A DNA stretch of 64,000 nt, taken from contig CP034985.2 of the NCBI GenBank assembly GCA_004026145.2, positions 7,137,851 to 7,201,850 on the forward strand, in the 5' to 3' direction. The position numbers were made by a program, and so were the translations under genes. Of this stretch, positions 11,801 through 25,545 are shown piece by piece. The stretch is from Takifugu bimaculatus (Eukaryota > Chordata > Actinopteri > Tetraodontiformes > Tetraodontidae). The notes under the pieces were generated by a model, which saw only the letters and a program-made list of their open reading frames with translations, had not been told where the DNA came from and searched no databases. Within the stretch, counting starts at the first letter, position 1. The number at the start of each line of letters is the position of its first letter.

Positions 11801-14800
11801 GTGCAGGTTAATCGGAGTTTAGGTCTGTAAGCAGGGTGGCACCGAACCAACTGATTGGATTTTGTCACTATTGGATTGGAAGTGAACTGCAGACTACAGT
11901 AATAGACAAAAGGTGGCTGCAGTAAAATCAACCCTCTGGGGCCGTGTTGCCATGGCAGCAAATGATCATCAGAAACCCCGGTGTGCAACAATAATTTAAG
12001 CTTCCAACACTTGTAATCAGGAGAAACTCTTTAAACAGCTGCTAAGCTTAAATATTGGATTTGCCAGTGCGCTGAAATGATTGCTTTTACCAATAAAGCA
12101 ATGATGTGGAAAATAATGCCACTCTCATGGTGGGGCTCTGTGGATGCTGCTGAAAGTTGCATTTCAAGATCAAAACCTTGCACAAACATTTAATGCCGTG
12201 CAGCAAAGTCTCAATAATATGACCAAAATCTGGTGAAAACCTTATCTTACGTTTCATCAGGATCATCTTCGTCACAATATTTTAATGATGGCAACAGTAA
12301 TGTGATACAGTATCTTTATAAGTCCGTAACCATATTGCACAAAGAAAATAACCTTTATTAATGTCACGACAAGCATAATGATGCAATAAGTGCCTTTTGC
12401 CACAATTGTAAGCATTGAGATACTTGTAGATCAGTTTTTTCAGAGTATCTGGAGCCGTGTCAAGCTGGGCTGGCCTGCGTCGGATCCACAGTTGACCGAG
12501 TTTTGTTTTTCATTTGCTGAGCTGGGCCTGGGCTAAAGCACGCGGCAGCCATCTCTTTTCCTCTAACGTTTAGATCCAAACACCCAGTTTGGTGTCGGAT
12601 TACATTAACTTTATATTCTGCTGTTTAGTCTAAGCTACTAACTCACCGACTGTAAAATCGACCGTCCCTGCTGCCGCACTTGTTTATAGGATTGTTGAAA
12701 TGACAGAAAGGAGGAAGAATTAGAAGAAACCCAGAGCAACGTGATCCGCTGTCAGGTTTGTGTGGGCTGCTTAATGAGCTCTGCGGCTGGGGATTTGGCA
12801 AGAGTGATTTATAGCTTTCATTATCAAAGGTTTACCCCGATGTTGGTTCCCCACAGATGCCAAACGTGGAGTCTTGTACTATGTTGGTTTGTGGTTACTG
12901 ACCAGTTGAAAGATTCCTGTTTTGACCACAAGGGTGGCGTGGAAATGCTCTTTCTGTGTGGAGGCAGGTGCATTTGCCTTTAATGACACTTAACCTTATG
13001 ATGTCATGCATTTACACATAGCAGTTGATTGAGTCTACTAGAACTTCTTAAAAATCTCTCCCTTCTGCAGAGCTCCTCTGCTCTGCTTTCCATCCCACCT
13101 ACTCATCTCCCCCTTTCATGCCGCTGGACCTCGGATCACTAGTGATTTACAGTTGTCCTAGCAGAGAATCTGCTTCTTTAGTTATGCTTCTTCCACATTT
13201 TTCCAATTCAGTTTGTGCACAGACAGACTTGTTCCCAGACTTCACCCTTTTCTTCCCCCCGTGCTCTTTTCCTCTGCCTAAATTCTTCTTGTTTTCTGGT
13301 TTTCTTTTTCTAAAATCAAGCAATCACTGCTCAGCCAAGATATACTTTTTTAATGACTGTTCAGTCTTCCAGGTTATATAAAGTTTGCAAGACTGTGAAA
13401 CAGCGAAGGAAAGTCAACAGTCGGTAGTAGGTGAGCCAGAGCTTGGCCTGGGCAACTGGATGGAAGCGTTATGCTACGTAAACCACGAAGGTCAGTGTAG
13501 TTTGCCAGCGTTGCGCGCTTCTCTGCATACCTCTCAGCAAATGCAGGAAGCAAAGCAAACCCACTCCTTAATGCTGCCCTGTACAGCATAAGCTTGCTGA
13601 CTCCATTAACCTTGTGGGAAATTAACTACATTTCCTGTCACAATAGGCATACACCTATCGCTGGCCATTCCAGCTAACAAACCAGTTTAGGAGTTAATGT
13701 TTTATGTTTTCCCGACCCTTTTCCATAGAAGACTTAAATGTGTAACACATGTGATACAGCTGTCGCTTTGGCCGGCATCCTTGTATCTCATGGTGCTCGA
13801 GAGTGGGAGAGGCAAAAAGTGAATCTTATTTCTCCACATCTAAGGAATGTGTAATGCAGGCGGCAGATGCTTGAGAGCGGTAACCACAACAACGTTGATG
13901 GGATTAGAATAAAATGAGCAAAGGTGGAAACAGAACAAAGCTGTTGGCAAATATTTGCGCGACTCTGTAACCTGTAATGTTGGTTATGTTAAGAAAGGCC
14001 TGCTAGGACGGCATTAAGGTTAATTTAAACAGTGAGTTGATGTGTGCTCCTTCATGAAGGTGAGTGATTTGTACGATTTGCTGTAGCTCAATATTTTCAG
14101 CTGTAATCAAAGTCGAATATTTTGCTACATAGCTAATCAAAATCTCCTAAATTGCTTTTAAGTTTTGAGTTATGTTGTGTTCACTCATCATATTATTATT
14201 GTATAAAACAGTAAATAGGTGTTTTCGGTTCACAGTGTTGCTCCTTTGTGTAACTTAAACTCACTGCGAGATGCCAAAGTTTATCTGTCAATAAGTGGCT
14301 TAGAATGATTAACTAGTAACATTAACAGAGCATGACTAATTGGCGGTTTCCTGTGACAGCGCGGCCTTGCTTAGCCAGTGGACAAGGTCATGCGCCTGTG
14401 GCCAGTGCAAGTGTACCAGCGATAACTGCTGGGCTAGACTGATTGAAGGTCTCAGCATCACCACATTCTATGCTTCATTCAATTTTCTGCCACTATGGTC
14501 ACTCACTTTAGCATGTTTAGGCCTGTGATTCACCGATTTCTGGTTTCAGAGCGAGTTGGCGATGGTTTATTTTTATTTTATAGTGCTTTGTCCTTTCATC
14601 GGCTAAACCAGCGGGCATAGTATAGTCAGCTGTGTGTAAGGAACGGCACATGTGTCTGAGAGTTTGGCCAGGCTGGACACGGACAGACTATTATCAAGCT
14701 TCGTTATGCTAAAGTCCAACATGCAACGACTGAAAGGTCCAAAGTTCAGTTCAGCTGTCTGCAGCCAGGCTGCTGTCCAGCTGTGCCAGAGCTTCCACAT

Positions 14801-17800
14801 TGAGAAACAGTGACACAATATGATAACTGCTCACAATATATGTCAATGTAGACGGAAGAAGTGGGTCCTAATGTTTGGGTGGTTTGAAAATAGAGTGCAT
14901 TGGAAAGACTTTTGTTCCCTGGAACCCGATTTACACTTACATTAACGACTTTCCTGGAGTGCATTGTTTTATTTTGAGTAATTGTGCCATGTAGTTGTGA
15001 TTGAGTAAATTCATTGCAGTATTCTGGATTTAAAAAAGATTTAAGAGATAAATATTGCTCTGGCGGAGTATTTACTTATATGTTGCGAAATATTGCGAGG
15101 ACCTGCACTAACTTTTTGAAGTTTATTTACATTTTAATATTATTGTATTGCATTATGTATGAGACAAAAGGATTTTCCCTCTTAAAACAAATGATCCCAC
15201 TGAGGATCCCTGCAGCAGAGCTCAGTGCACAGAAAATGCTGCACATTTTAATTATTCAGTCTTTTTGTGGTCGGTTTTAATTTACTGCGTTTGAGTAAAT
15301 CTTAAACTTGTGTCTGACCCTTCTGAGACGATGCTCGTTCTTTTCGCTTTATGGTCACATTCCATCTTTGACCGGAAGCACCAAGCAACTGAAACTGACC
15401 TCGACTTTCAGGGCTGAAACCCAACTGGAGAAACTGGTACGTGAGAGGATTGCATAAAATGTTATATGGACAGGAAACATCCCTCATATTGTACTATTTA
15501 ACTGTAAAAGTTAAGGATGAGGAAATAAAGTTCAGGGCTGAATGTTCATCTGATCGAAGTGGCATCTTTTGGGACTATAATTGCGTTACTAATGCACATA
15601 CCAGCCTGCTCTGTCTGTCTCTTGCTAACAGCATGTTTTGTTCCTTCTTTCATTTCACTTTATTTTCATCCTCCTCCCACGCACACACATAGAATCAGTG
15701 ATACTGGCATTATTGTATTTGCACAAGCATGCAGAATAAAGGAACGCTACTAATGGATGATGGCGTGGAGCACAGGCCAGCAACAGAGCTGACTGCACAT
15801 CACATAATCAAAAAGTACGTGCCTTTTAAAGAAAATTCCAAACCGTTGAGATCGGGAGGAACCGAGCAGGTGATTGATGAAGGCAGCAGATCTCTGAAAT
15901 ATTTTGGCTCTGAAACATTTACGCAACGAAATTAAGTCGGGAAATTGGAAATCTTGCACCACTTGCACGCGGACAAGCCTTCAAAGAACTGAGAATCTCT
16001 CCATTTACACTATTAAAGCTTACATATAATGCAGTATATTGAGGATAAAAACCTGTCTTAATTATATTGTTATGACTTAATGCCTATTAACATTACTCTT
16101 TACTATTCAGCCTTTATGAAGATTAATTAGTTCGGTTTGTTTTTAATCCATGATTGGGGGGTGGCTCACATCTCTTTATTGAATTCATGGGTAGAAAGAA
16201 TGGGTGGAAGGGAAAAAAGAGGAGGGATAGCTGTTAATGGCCTGACATGTAATTTGTGTTTCCATCTCTCTTTCCCACTTCCAGTCTCAGGATCTCATCT
16301 CCTCCCACATGCTCTCACATTGAGTGAGGAATCAATCCTTCTCACTCCCAGCATTTCTCCCCATCTATCTCTATTGCTCTCCTCTCCACTTCATTCTGGC
16401 CCTTCTCTACCAATTGCCTATACTTTCACGTCTCTCTAGTCCGACAGTAATTACCCCTGGCCTATGCCCATGGTGCCCCTCATTTTTCCCTATAGCTGGG
16501 GATAAAATAATGCCTTTGTCAACATTAGACAGGATGTACTTCGGTTTGCTTTAATACAGTCCTGCATCAGTTTGCAGAGGCTTCATATTTTAGAGCGATG
16601 CATCAGGACTATAAAAGCTCTGCCTTCCAAAGGCTTTTTAATATGAAGAGAGGACCGACACTAGAAAAAATAGACAGACTTCTGACTTAAAATGTTGGGC
16701 AGAACGTGTCTGGAACTGTAGATTGTCCCTGTGAAATGATTTCAGTTTCCTGTTTTTTCTCTTTCCTTCAACCTTCCACCCATCCTTGCATCACTGCAGT
16801 GCATTCTCCTCTCACTCCTTCTAAACAGCAAGCTGCCTTTTTGTCCTGATCTTGCTCGGCGCTCTCTTTACTGCAGTGCCGTTCCGGCTTACTGTTGCCC
16901 ACGCAGACCTGCGCCATTTTGAAAAGCTGCAGCCCTTTTCTGTAATTCATAGCTTATGGGTTTGGGCTGGCAAGACGTGGATGTCACAACGTCCTTTTAT
17001 GCAGCGCTGGTTTGGATAATGAACGATGGCACCTGTGTTTTCAGTTAAATCTACAGGAAGAGGTGTAGATGATGATGTTCCTGCTGCCTCCTGACAGGAT
17101 TTTGATCCACGCTGTTTTAATTTCTTTTTACAATTAATTCATTTTTACTTCTAAATCTCCCCACTCTCCTGTTCACTGAATTCCCATCCTTATCTCCCCA
17201 TTCTCTTTCTCAACACTCTCTCGTCCTTCATTTTATCTTCCTGCAGTACATCGGCCCCGGGCCACCATGTTAATTACACCACAGCTCTTGTTCTCCTGGC
17301 TTCTCCTGGCTTCTCTTTAGTTCTGTCACCCTCACTGTTATGGCTGCTTTGCTGCCAGTATTTTGCTAGGGTCTGCAGTCACAGTTGAAGGGAGGAGGGG
17401 GTGTGCACTGGTGCTTAGTTCAACAACAAATGGCTTTTTAGCATGGTTTGATTGACGCAGATTAGAGGTCTCGCGGTAGCGTTGCGGAGGTGGCGCTTTC
17501 CAGAGAAGCAGGTGGCATCGTCGCTGCAGTCTGAGCACGAGTGAGAGAGCGGTTTTCTGTTTGCTGTATTTACAATCTTTGGAACTGCCTTTTTTAAAGG
17601 ATAAAGGCCAAAATTGTTGACAATTCTGAAGTGAAACCAAATAGTACATGCTCACAACCCCAATCTGAAAAAATATCCATTATTTATTTTTTTATCTTGA
17701 AAAATGTCATTTCAGTTTGTTCAAATTGATGTTTAATAGCCTGACTATATTCTAATTTTTGCTTTTAGGGACATTAGGTGAGTTTGAAGGATGTTTACTG

Positions 17801-18839
17801 TTATTAGGGTTTCCCCTATATATGGGCACATACAGAAGAAATGTAGTTTTGCTGCCTTCATAGTGCTAAATATAAGAAATGGTCAAATAATAGTAGTTAA
17901 AAAACACTTAAATTCACAAATATTTATGTTTTGCCTAAATGCATCAGCACTTCTTTTTGTCTAATGTCATTAAGCTTTTATAATCCATTTTTCACAATTG
18001 ATTTTTCATAGACGCGTTCAAAAACCAGTAAGAAAGTCTGTAACTACGGTAACTCCACAAATAATTAAAAGTCTATATTTGCCATTGTCAACATATCTAT
18101 TTTGCTGAAATCTTCCAAAAAAGTACTGTTTTGAGTCCTTGAGTGTTGTTTTATCCACTCTTATTTTAAGGCCTTGAAAATCCACTCAGTCTCTGGGATA
18201 GAAAGGAGCTTGTTTAGCAAGAGTGCATTCAGAGTGCATGTCTATTCTTCACTGTTGACTTATTTATTGTTTTATGGAGGTATACAAAAGTGAAGGAACT
18301 GTAACATTATATTTTTACTGTAAATAACAGCCAGTTTGGAGGTTTCTTACTTTAGTCCCTGCTTCTCTCCGGAGTTTGTGTCACGAGGCTGTTGGTCGTT
18401 ATACTCCTTTTTTAATAATCTGCGTATGGGTTCATGTACGGGTGGTTCAATCTGTGATACAGCATTCAGCATGGCCTCGATGCATGCTAGGCTTGGATGG
18501 CCCACAGCCATTTACCACAGTGGAAACACTTTATCTACCGTAATTTATTACATTTATTAGATCAAATTTCTGTACAATTTAGCCTGCTATTGTTGAGCAT
18601 TACAGGATGTGTGGTAAGTAAATTTATATTAATGTTGGGAACTGCAAAAATTGTTTTACCATATATGTACTTTCTTTATTGTCCATTGCTCTTGGACTGA
18701 ATGGTACAGTAATATATTAATTTTAATACTTCTCCTGGACCTTGCAGAATGAAGAAAGATTTATCTTCTCTGCAACCAACAAATTGGTAAAACGGGGCTC
18801 CTACAGGCTGCTCAGATTCGGTTCTACGTGAATAAGAGG

Positions 18840-18990
18840 CAGGGTAATTTGCATATACCAGCCTCCTGGCCACGCCCCCGTAACGCAGAGACATCCGGGA
18901 GTGGGCGTGTGACAGGTGAAGTGGGCGTTGACAAATGAGCTCATTAGCATTTAAAGGCGCAGGCCCACAAACGGCTGTTCTTAGTGGAGC
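18840..18990. repeat. Possible interspersed-repeat fragment with GC boxes
   Basis: A GC-richer island with CCACGCCC, GGGCGTG and GGGCGT boxes, followed by AGCTCATTAGCATTTAAAGG. The composition contrasts with its neighbours and the wording resembles a dispersed fish repeat. I could not identify a family, and no terminal repeats are visible. Confidence 0.3.
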
Positions 18991-21900
18991 TCTCTTGAGT
19001 GACTTTTAGACAGCTGACATTCAGGGCCACAGCTGGGTTTTAGGCAATATGTTTCAAATGGTATATTTGGACCTCAGCTACACTTACATCACTATTACCA
19101 GTTTATTAATAGTTAGAAATAATGATTCAGCCCATTGGGTTAGATGACTCCGACTCCCAGCCCACCCCACTCTCCCAAAACCCTTTCTGCTTGCCATAAA
19201 TAATAGATCAGCTTGTATTGAGGCCAAATTTGCTGAATGAACTATTCTTCTGGGCTCAAGCAACCCAGATAGTGCTGTCCTAAATCACTGGCTTAAAGCC
19301 GACAGCTGGATAGGAAGAGCACATGTTTGGACATTGGTCAACAAACTTTAAGAGTTTAGCAGGGTGATAGCATCACAGAACAACAGGTAATCAGGAGACT
19401 CTTGGACTGAAAAGGAGCAAGTCCACTACTGTATTTGAACATCTAAAATGAACATATTCTTCACATTTTTGGAAGGGAAAAAAACCCACATTGATTTTTT
19501 TTTTTTTCTTTTTTTGCAAAGACAATAGTTGACTGTAGATGCATAATTTTGGTAGAACAATCCAAACAAAGCAAACAAATAAAAGCACGAAGGAGAAGGA
19601 CAGGAAGTGTGTGACAGTAAAAGCAGATCAAATACGGCTGTTCTCTTTCTGTTGGGATTGATTTGAGGTTTTTTTTAAACCAAACTCCATTGAACAGTAA
19701 TCCATTAAGTGACTCTTCCTCTGTAGAATCTTAATTGTCAGGTATGCTGACAATGCTTTTCAGCTGTGTTGCACTAGCATGAAGGAAAGCCAACATGTCA
19801 TGTGTCACCATACATCCCCTTCCTGCCTGTTTCTTATCAATAACTACTTTCCCCTGACAGAAAATCTTCTGCTCCAGTTATTAGTGCATTTGTAGCAAGT
19901 GTTGTTACGGACCACCGTTGTGCAACTCTAAACTACGTACCAGTATTTCTAAAGTGTACATATTCTTTTGATAGGAAAATATTGACCTAGACTTTTCCCC
20001 ACAGTTTTTTCCAATATCTCAGCAGTCATACGTTCTATGATAAGGTTCTTATTTCTTTTGCTCTACTGGGAAATTGTCCTTGTTAAAATAGTAACATATG
20101 TAATACATTTCTAAGTCAAACTGCAACTGCAAGTGTTGGGGGATGATGCTTTTTAAGTCACCAAGTTGTTTGAAAGCAAATCCATATTGGAACCTTAATT
20201 AAAAAGTGAAGAAGTGGTTAGTGATCAAACACTGAACTGCTAATGTTAATTTGATGTTGTGCAGCTTTAAAACTTTAGCAGTTTTACACATTAGAGAAGA
20301 GAACAACAGCGGGAGACACTTTAGAGCAGCCAATGGCCCCTTTCAACAATAAAAAGAGGTAGAACAGTTCCCACCCCACTCTCAAGCTCTGTTGGGAGAA
20401 GAAAAATGGCAAAACACATTCATTTTTTCCCCACACAATTACAATTTTCCTTTGAACTCAACACATTGAATGGCCTCACAGCTTTCAAAGACACTATCCC
20501 TTTTTTTCATCTTCTTTCTGTCTTGGCTTGATATTTCTTAACTCTCAGACACGTTGAGGTAAAATACTGGGCCTGTTGCTTATGAAACATGAGGTTTCTG
20601 CTATAGGTTCTGGGCACCTGAGTGGTTTCAAGTAATTATTCAACAGCAAGGTGGGCTACGTGTCTGTTACACTCCTGTCTCCTTGACTGAATCTTTCTGC
20701 AGGGAAAAGTCTGAAAGGCATGACAGTGGTCACTGAACGAAGATTGGGACATATTCCCATTTATCAATCATGTCATATTGAACCTAAAGCAGAGATGGTG
20801 CATTTAATTAGGAGCCCCTCACACACTACAACTTACCTTGAGAATACTGAACCTCTCTTACTCCATTCGGCTCTGCGCTGTTTTCCCTCAGACTGAAAGA
20901 GACAACCTGTTTTTTCCAGAAAGAGGAGGGCAACATTGATAAATGATTCTTCTTCTAATGCTACTCATTTGTCTCCAAGCTGCAAAACCACAACATCAAC
21001 AACATTCTGATGTCATTCTGGTGCAAATAAAATGGAGAAATGTCTTTGTTGCTCTAAAGTTGAGAATATGTGTAATGTGGCTGCAGTTAAATGAAACCTG
21101 CTCCGAAGTTAAGGGCCAAATTGGTCCCATATTTTTGAATACAGGAACATGGGGACTACATTTTAAATAAAAAGAATCATTAAATCCTTGTAATTATTCA
21201 GAACGATTCTGCTTTTTATTTTATTTTATTTTTTTTACATTAGCCTTAGCACTAATGTCAGTAAAGAGCTTCCCTGTTTCTCTGCTGTATTTAAAATGTA
21301 TATTTGGAAACTAGCCTTAAGTCAATTAAAACTGACTGGATTCATTTTGATCCCTATGTGTCAATAAAGCTGATAACAGTGGGAGCAGAAAGGTGTAATC
21401 ATTTTTAAGGGAAAAGCACATTTTAATACACGTGTGGATGCCATAAGACTTGAGCTCGTGATAATAATCATTTCAGGACATCTGCTATCTGCGCCACAAT
21501 CTCAAAATATGAACTTGTTAAATTTATCAGGAAAACTAGAGAAGAGGTGCGGGAACATTTAATCACCGATCTTGTAGGCTCTTGGAAGTACAGACGTGCT
21601 GTGTCCACCAGTATTTCCAGCCCTCTCTTCTGAGACGGTTTCCTTTTATTTACAGTTGGCCTCTTTTTTCAGTGAGTTACAGAACCTGTCTGCTCTGTGA
21701 TGTGGTGTGATCCTGACTCACCGCTGGTAGGAGCAGATTCATCGACACACTGTGTGCACATTTACACACCTGTGGCACTTGTCAAGAATCTAAAGCTAGA
21801 TTTATGGTGGGCTCAAAATGATGCCATCCACCCTGTAGCTTTGAGGGCCGCCTTGGGGGGGGGGTCTTCCCTATTTTAATTGGAAAATAGGGATGCCCTT

Positions 21901-23987
21901 GGCAATTCCCTTCACCTGTCAAGTCAGCTCACTGATTCCAACACCTACAAGAACCTTCCATGAATAAACATGATTACAGAAAAAGTCTGAGAAGATGACC
22001 AACCCCCCCCCCCACAAAATATGGATAATGCATCATGTCATTTATATATAATTATTTACATATTCATCTCACCTGTAACACAGAGTGCAAGCTTAATATT
22101 GTGCCTCTCTTTTTGATGACAGCATTGGCTGGTTAGAATATTGCCATGGGACCCATTATGTACCTCCTCTGGTACCTGGCACTAGCTATCGGAACCCAAA
22201 AGTCAACCAGGTGTTCTGACCCCACCAGGTGGAAAACTCACATGGGTTCGCATGGGAACAGCCGTTTCTCCCAGTGAAGCAGTGCATGCTTCAACTTGCA
22301 ACTTGATGAGTGCTTGAGGAATTTTGGGGCGGGGTTAAAGCCTTTTTGTGGTGTTCCATCAGCCCTGACATCACCATAGCAACACCCCTTGTCTCCTAAC
22401 CAGCTGCTGTAACCAGCCACTGTTGTTGGGGGCTCCGGATCTGGGTCTCTGATAAGTGTTAAACATAAGTAGCGTGTTGCTGTGTTTATGTTATAAGAGC
22501 AGGACTCTCATCTGCTAAAAACACCCTCAGTTTTTCCACTGCATGTTTACTTCCTGCTGTAATTAGGAAACGTCCAGTGTTTCCGAGACTAGTGTTTGTT
22601 GCCACCTTTTGTGTGACTGTGACTCTTGTTGCTTCCTCAGGTGCTGAATCACCTGAAACCATCTTGTCTCTTGTATCGCTGTTCGCTGGACCACCAGTGG
22701 GTTCCAGTGCTGCCTGTATTTACCTTGTTCACCTCATTTAGGGTACTGAGTACTTTAAGATTGGATAGAGTCGAGCTACACAGAATATTTCATTTCAATT
22801 TTCAGTGTCCCCAAACAGCATCTAGAACGTTCTCCTCCTCCATTGGACTATTTCTGTATTTCTTGCTCTCCCACTGTTTTTATTTCATGCGTTCTCATAT
22901 TTCGTGAAAGTTATGCCTATTCTCTGAAAACGAGTATTGAGCTTTTCTAGAGTTTCTGATGGTCTGTTAGAAAGGACATTTTCTACTTTATTCAGTTTTT
23001 TCATGCAAATGGAAATACCTGAGTGGCATGCGCTCAACCTGGCCTTGCTGTGAAGTGGGAGACATCGGCTATTGCATTTGTCTTATTTATCTCAGGGTTA
23101 AAACAATCCCATGCAATTCCTGAACAATTCACATGGCGCATAAGAGCAGAGGAGGTGCTCCAGGGCCTGCAGGAGGACGGCAAGGACGGAGGAAATGTCC
23201 TGTCTTTATATAAAAACACAGCATACTTTCTTCCACTTCACCTTCGTAAAGCAATATTATAAGCAGAAAGATCACTCCAAATTGTTGGCTATGAATGGCT
23301 CAGCCTTTCAGGCATTTGATGTGCTGCTCATCTGTTTTTAACTAACCTGGTTGTAAGGGTTCGGCACTTGACAGCCGAGGGAGATTTGGGGTGGATTCTT
23401 AATCATTTCCTCTCTCTCTATGTAACTTAGATTGAAATTTTGTGTCACATTTTTTCCATTGTTTTGAAATCCCTCATTCCCAGCTGGGGAATGTTTTAAA
23501 TTGAATGGAGTGCCTTAAACTAGAGAAAATTTGGATATCGTAAACAAGTGATGCCTGAATGTTCTTTGTTTCTTACCAGGTTTTCTTGCTCTCACAGAGG
23601 GAGATTGAGGGTTTAGGTTTAGAAGCAACAATCTAAATCTCATGCACAGAACGATTCTCATATTGTTTATTGTGAAGCCGTAGCAGAGATAATTACAGTA
23701 TTGCAGAAACAATTGCTGACATGTTGCTGACGTCTGATTCTCTTTCTGTATTTGTCTTTCCTTCAGATGCTGAATGGGTCCCCTCCAGAATGAAAGAAAC
23801 TCTCTTCTAATATGATTGCAATTGTAACTGCATTCTAGAAGCTTCAGCTGGAGGGAAATCATCATCTGTAGATTTCCGTCCATCCAGGCTCATCTTGGTA
23901 TTATTCATTACGGACAGCCGATTTTAAATGTTTGTGAAAGATTGTTGCACATGAGGTCTTAATTATACCATTTTTCTCTTTCTTTAG

Positions 23988-25545
23988 CATCCTCTGTGTC
24001 TGTGAGTCTCCCCCCTTTGCTCAGTAGCCGTGATGTTACCCTTTTAATCAAGACCCCAGCAGTTCAGATCTTCCCTCCCCACGTTTCTCCCATCTCAAAA
24101 TGACAAGTCTGAAGCGTTCTCAAACAGAACGCTCAGTTGGGGGCTCCGTATCTGCTACTGATGAGTTCTATACTCGCCGCCTCAGACTGCCTAATGGAGG
24201 GGCACCACCACCTCGCAGTGAGAGTGCACACATCTCCTCTTCCTCCACCACCGGCACCAACCCGGGCGTCCCAAAAATGGGTGTTCGAGCTCGTGTGGCT
24301 GACTGGCCCCCACGGAAAGATGGAGGAGGTGGTGGCGTTTGGCATATCACTGTGGAAACAGACTCACCCAGCTCTACTAATACCACCAGCTCCTCGGGAT
24401 CAGGAAGCGGAGATAGGGAAAGACTTGTAGGAGGGGGAGGAAGTGGAGGAGGCAGTGGTAGTGGTAGCGGAGGTGGTGGTGGTGGTGGGGGAGGAGGAGG
24501 AGGAGGAGGAGGAGGAGGAGGAGGAGGTGGGTCTGCCGTCACAGCCCATAGCAATCTATCAGCTAAGCTGGGCCACCTGATAAGCCCACAAGACTCATCT
24601 ATGCTGCGCAACATCCACAACACACTTAAGAGCAAAATTCAGAGTAAAGGAAAAGACAACCGCTTTCTGTCACCTGATGGCTATCTAGGCTCCCCTCGGA
24701 AAGGCATGAGGCGCATACGCCAGCGCAGTAACAGTGACATTACTATCAGTGAACTAGATGGCGATGGCAACGAGGGCTGGTCTTTTTCTGGGTGGACACC
24801 CATGCACCGCGAATACGGCAGCACTTCATCTATAGATAAACACGGGGTGTCAGGAGAGAGCTTCTTTGACATGCTAAAGGGATACCAGTCTTCGGAGGCC
24901 CCTGATCAGCGTAGCCCAGCACCGGAGAGGCTAACCGAGCTACTGACCGTAGCCCCTGTAAAACAGGCTGCCCTGGACCTGCCAGATGGGCCTTTAGGTC
25001 CAGTCAGAGGAAGTCCTGCTAGTCGGCTAAAGGAACGAGAGAAGCAATTAAAGAGGAGGTCAAAATCAGAGACAGGTGGAGAATCAATATTCCGAAAACT
25101 GCGCAGCGTGAAGGTAGAAGGTGATACATCAAGGGCCGGTTCAGATGCTGAAGATGGAGGGAAAGGGGACGAGAGCGGTCCATCTGCCAAGCCTTGGTTA
25201 TGCCAAAAAGGTTTTGCCCATTTTGATGTCCAGTCTGTACTTTTTGACCTCAATGACGTCATCCAGAGTCGGCAATCTGGATCAAAACGCAAGAACACCA
25301 CTACCGGTGCCTCTGCTGCTGCCGTTGCTTCGGCTACATCCTCCCTGTCCTCCAATCAGAGCGGGATGTTCGGCTCTCCCTGTGGTTCACAAGAGGAGCT
25401 GTGTAAGGAGGGAACTGGTGGACACGGTGCCAACCCTGTCTTGGACCCTGGCGATGACAAGAGCAATGACCTTGTTCTCAGCTGCCCTTGTTTCAGAAAT
25501 GAAATTGGTGGAGAAGTTGAGAGGAACATCTGTCAAGCTAAACAG
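23988..25545 (+). CDS. sipa1l1: sipa1l1 exon 2: 5' UTR end, start codon and N-terminal 482 residues
   Basis: The acceptor is a TTTTTCTCTTTCTTTAG tract ending at 23987 and the donor is AAACAG|GTAACC at 25546. The ATG at 24100 has A at -3 and begins the family-typical MTSLKRSQTER. A 4-codon upstream ORF starts at 24033. Recognisable blocks are MGVRARVADWPPRK (60-73), RIRQRSNSDITISEL (205-219), HREYGSTSSIDK (236-247), a KRRSKSETGG stretch near 318 and the CPCFRNEIGGE block near 464-475. A 21-residue poly-glycine run lies at 124-144. The exon ends in phase 0. Confidence 0.95.

Larger units (their letters stand above)
3250..23987 (+). other. sipa1l1: sipa1l1 intron 1 (20.7 kb)
   Basis: It opens with GTGAGT and closes with a pyrimidine-rich tract ending in TTTAG. 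It holds microsatellites at 4405-4452 and 5127-5167, C-runs near 5317-5327 and 10314-10330, a candidate extra non-coding exon at 8663-8817, and a GC-box-rich segment near 18840-18990. All other reading frames are short, overlap on both strands and match nothing I recognise. The rest looks like ordinary AT-rich intron, possibly with enhancers that cannot be told apart by eye. Confidence 0.75.

Noticed and set aside
24168..24635. Proline-rich minus-strand frame of 155 codons
   Set aside because: Shadow of the poly-glycine region of sipa1l1 exon 2.
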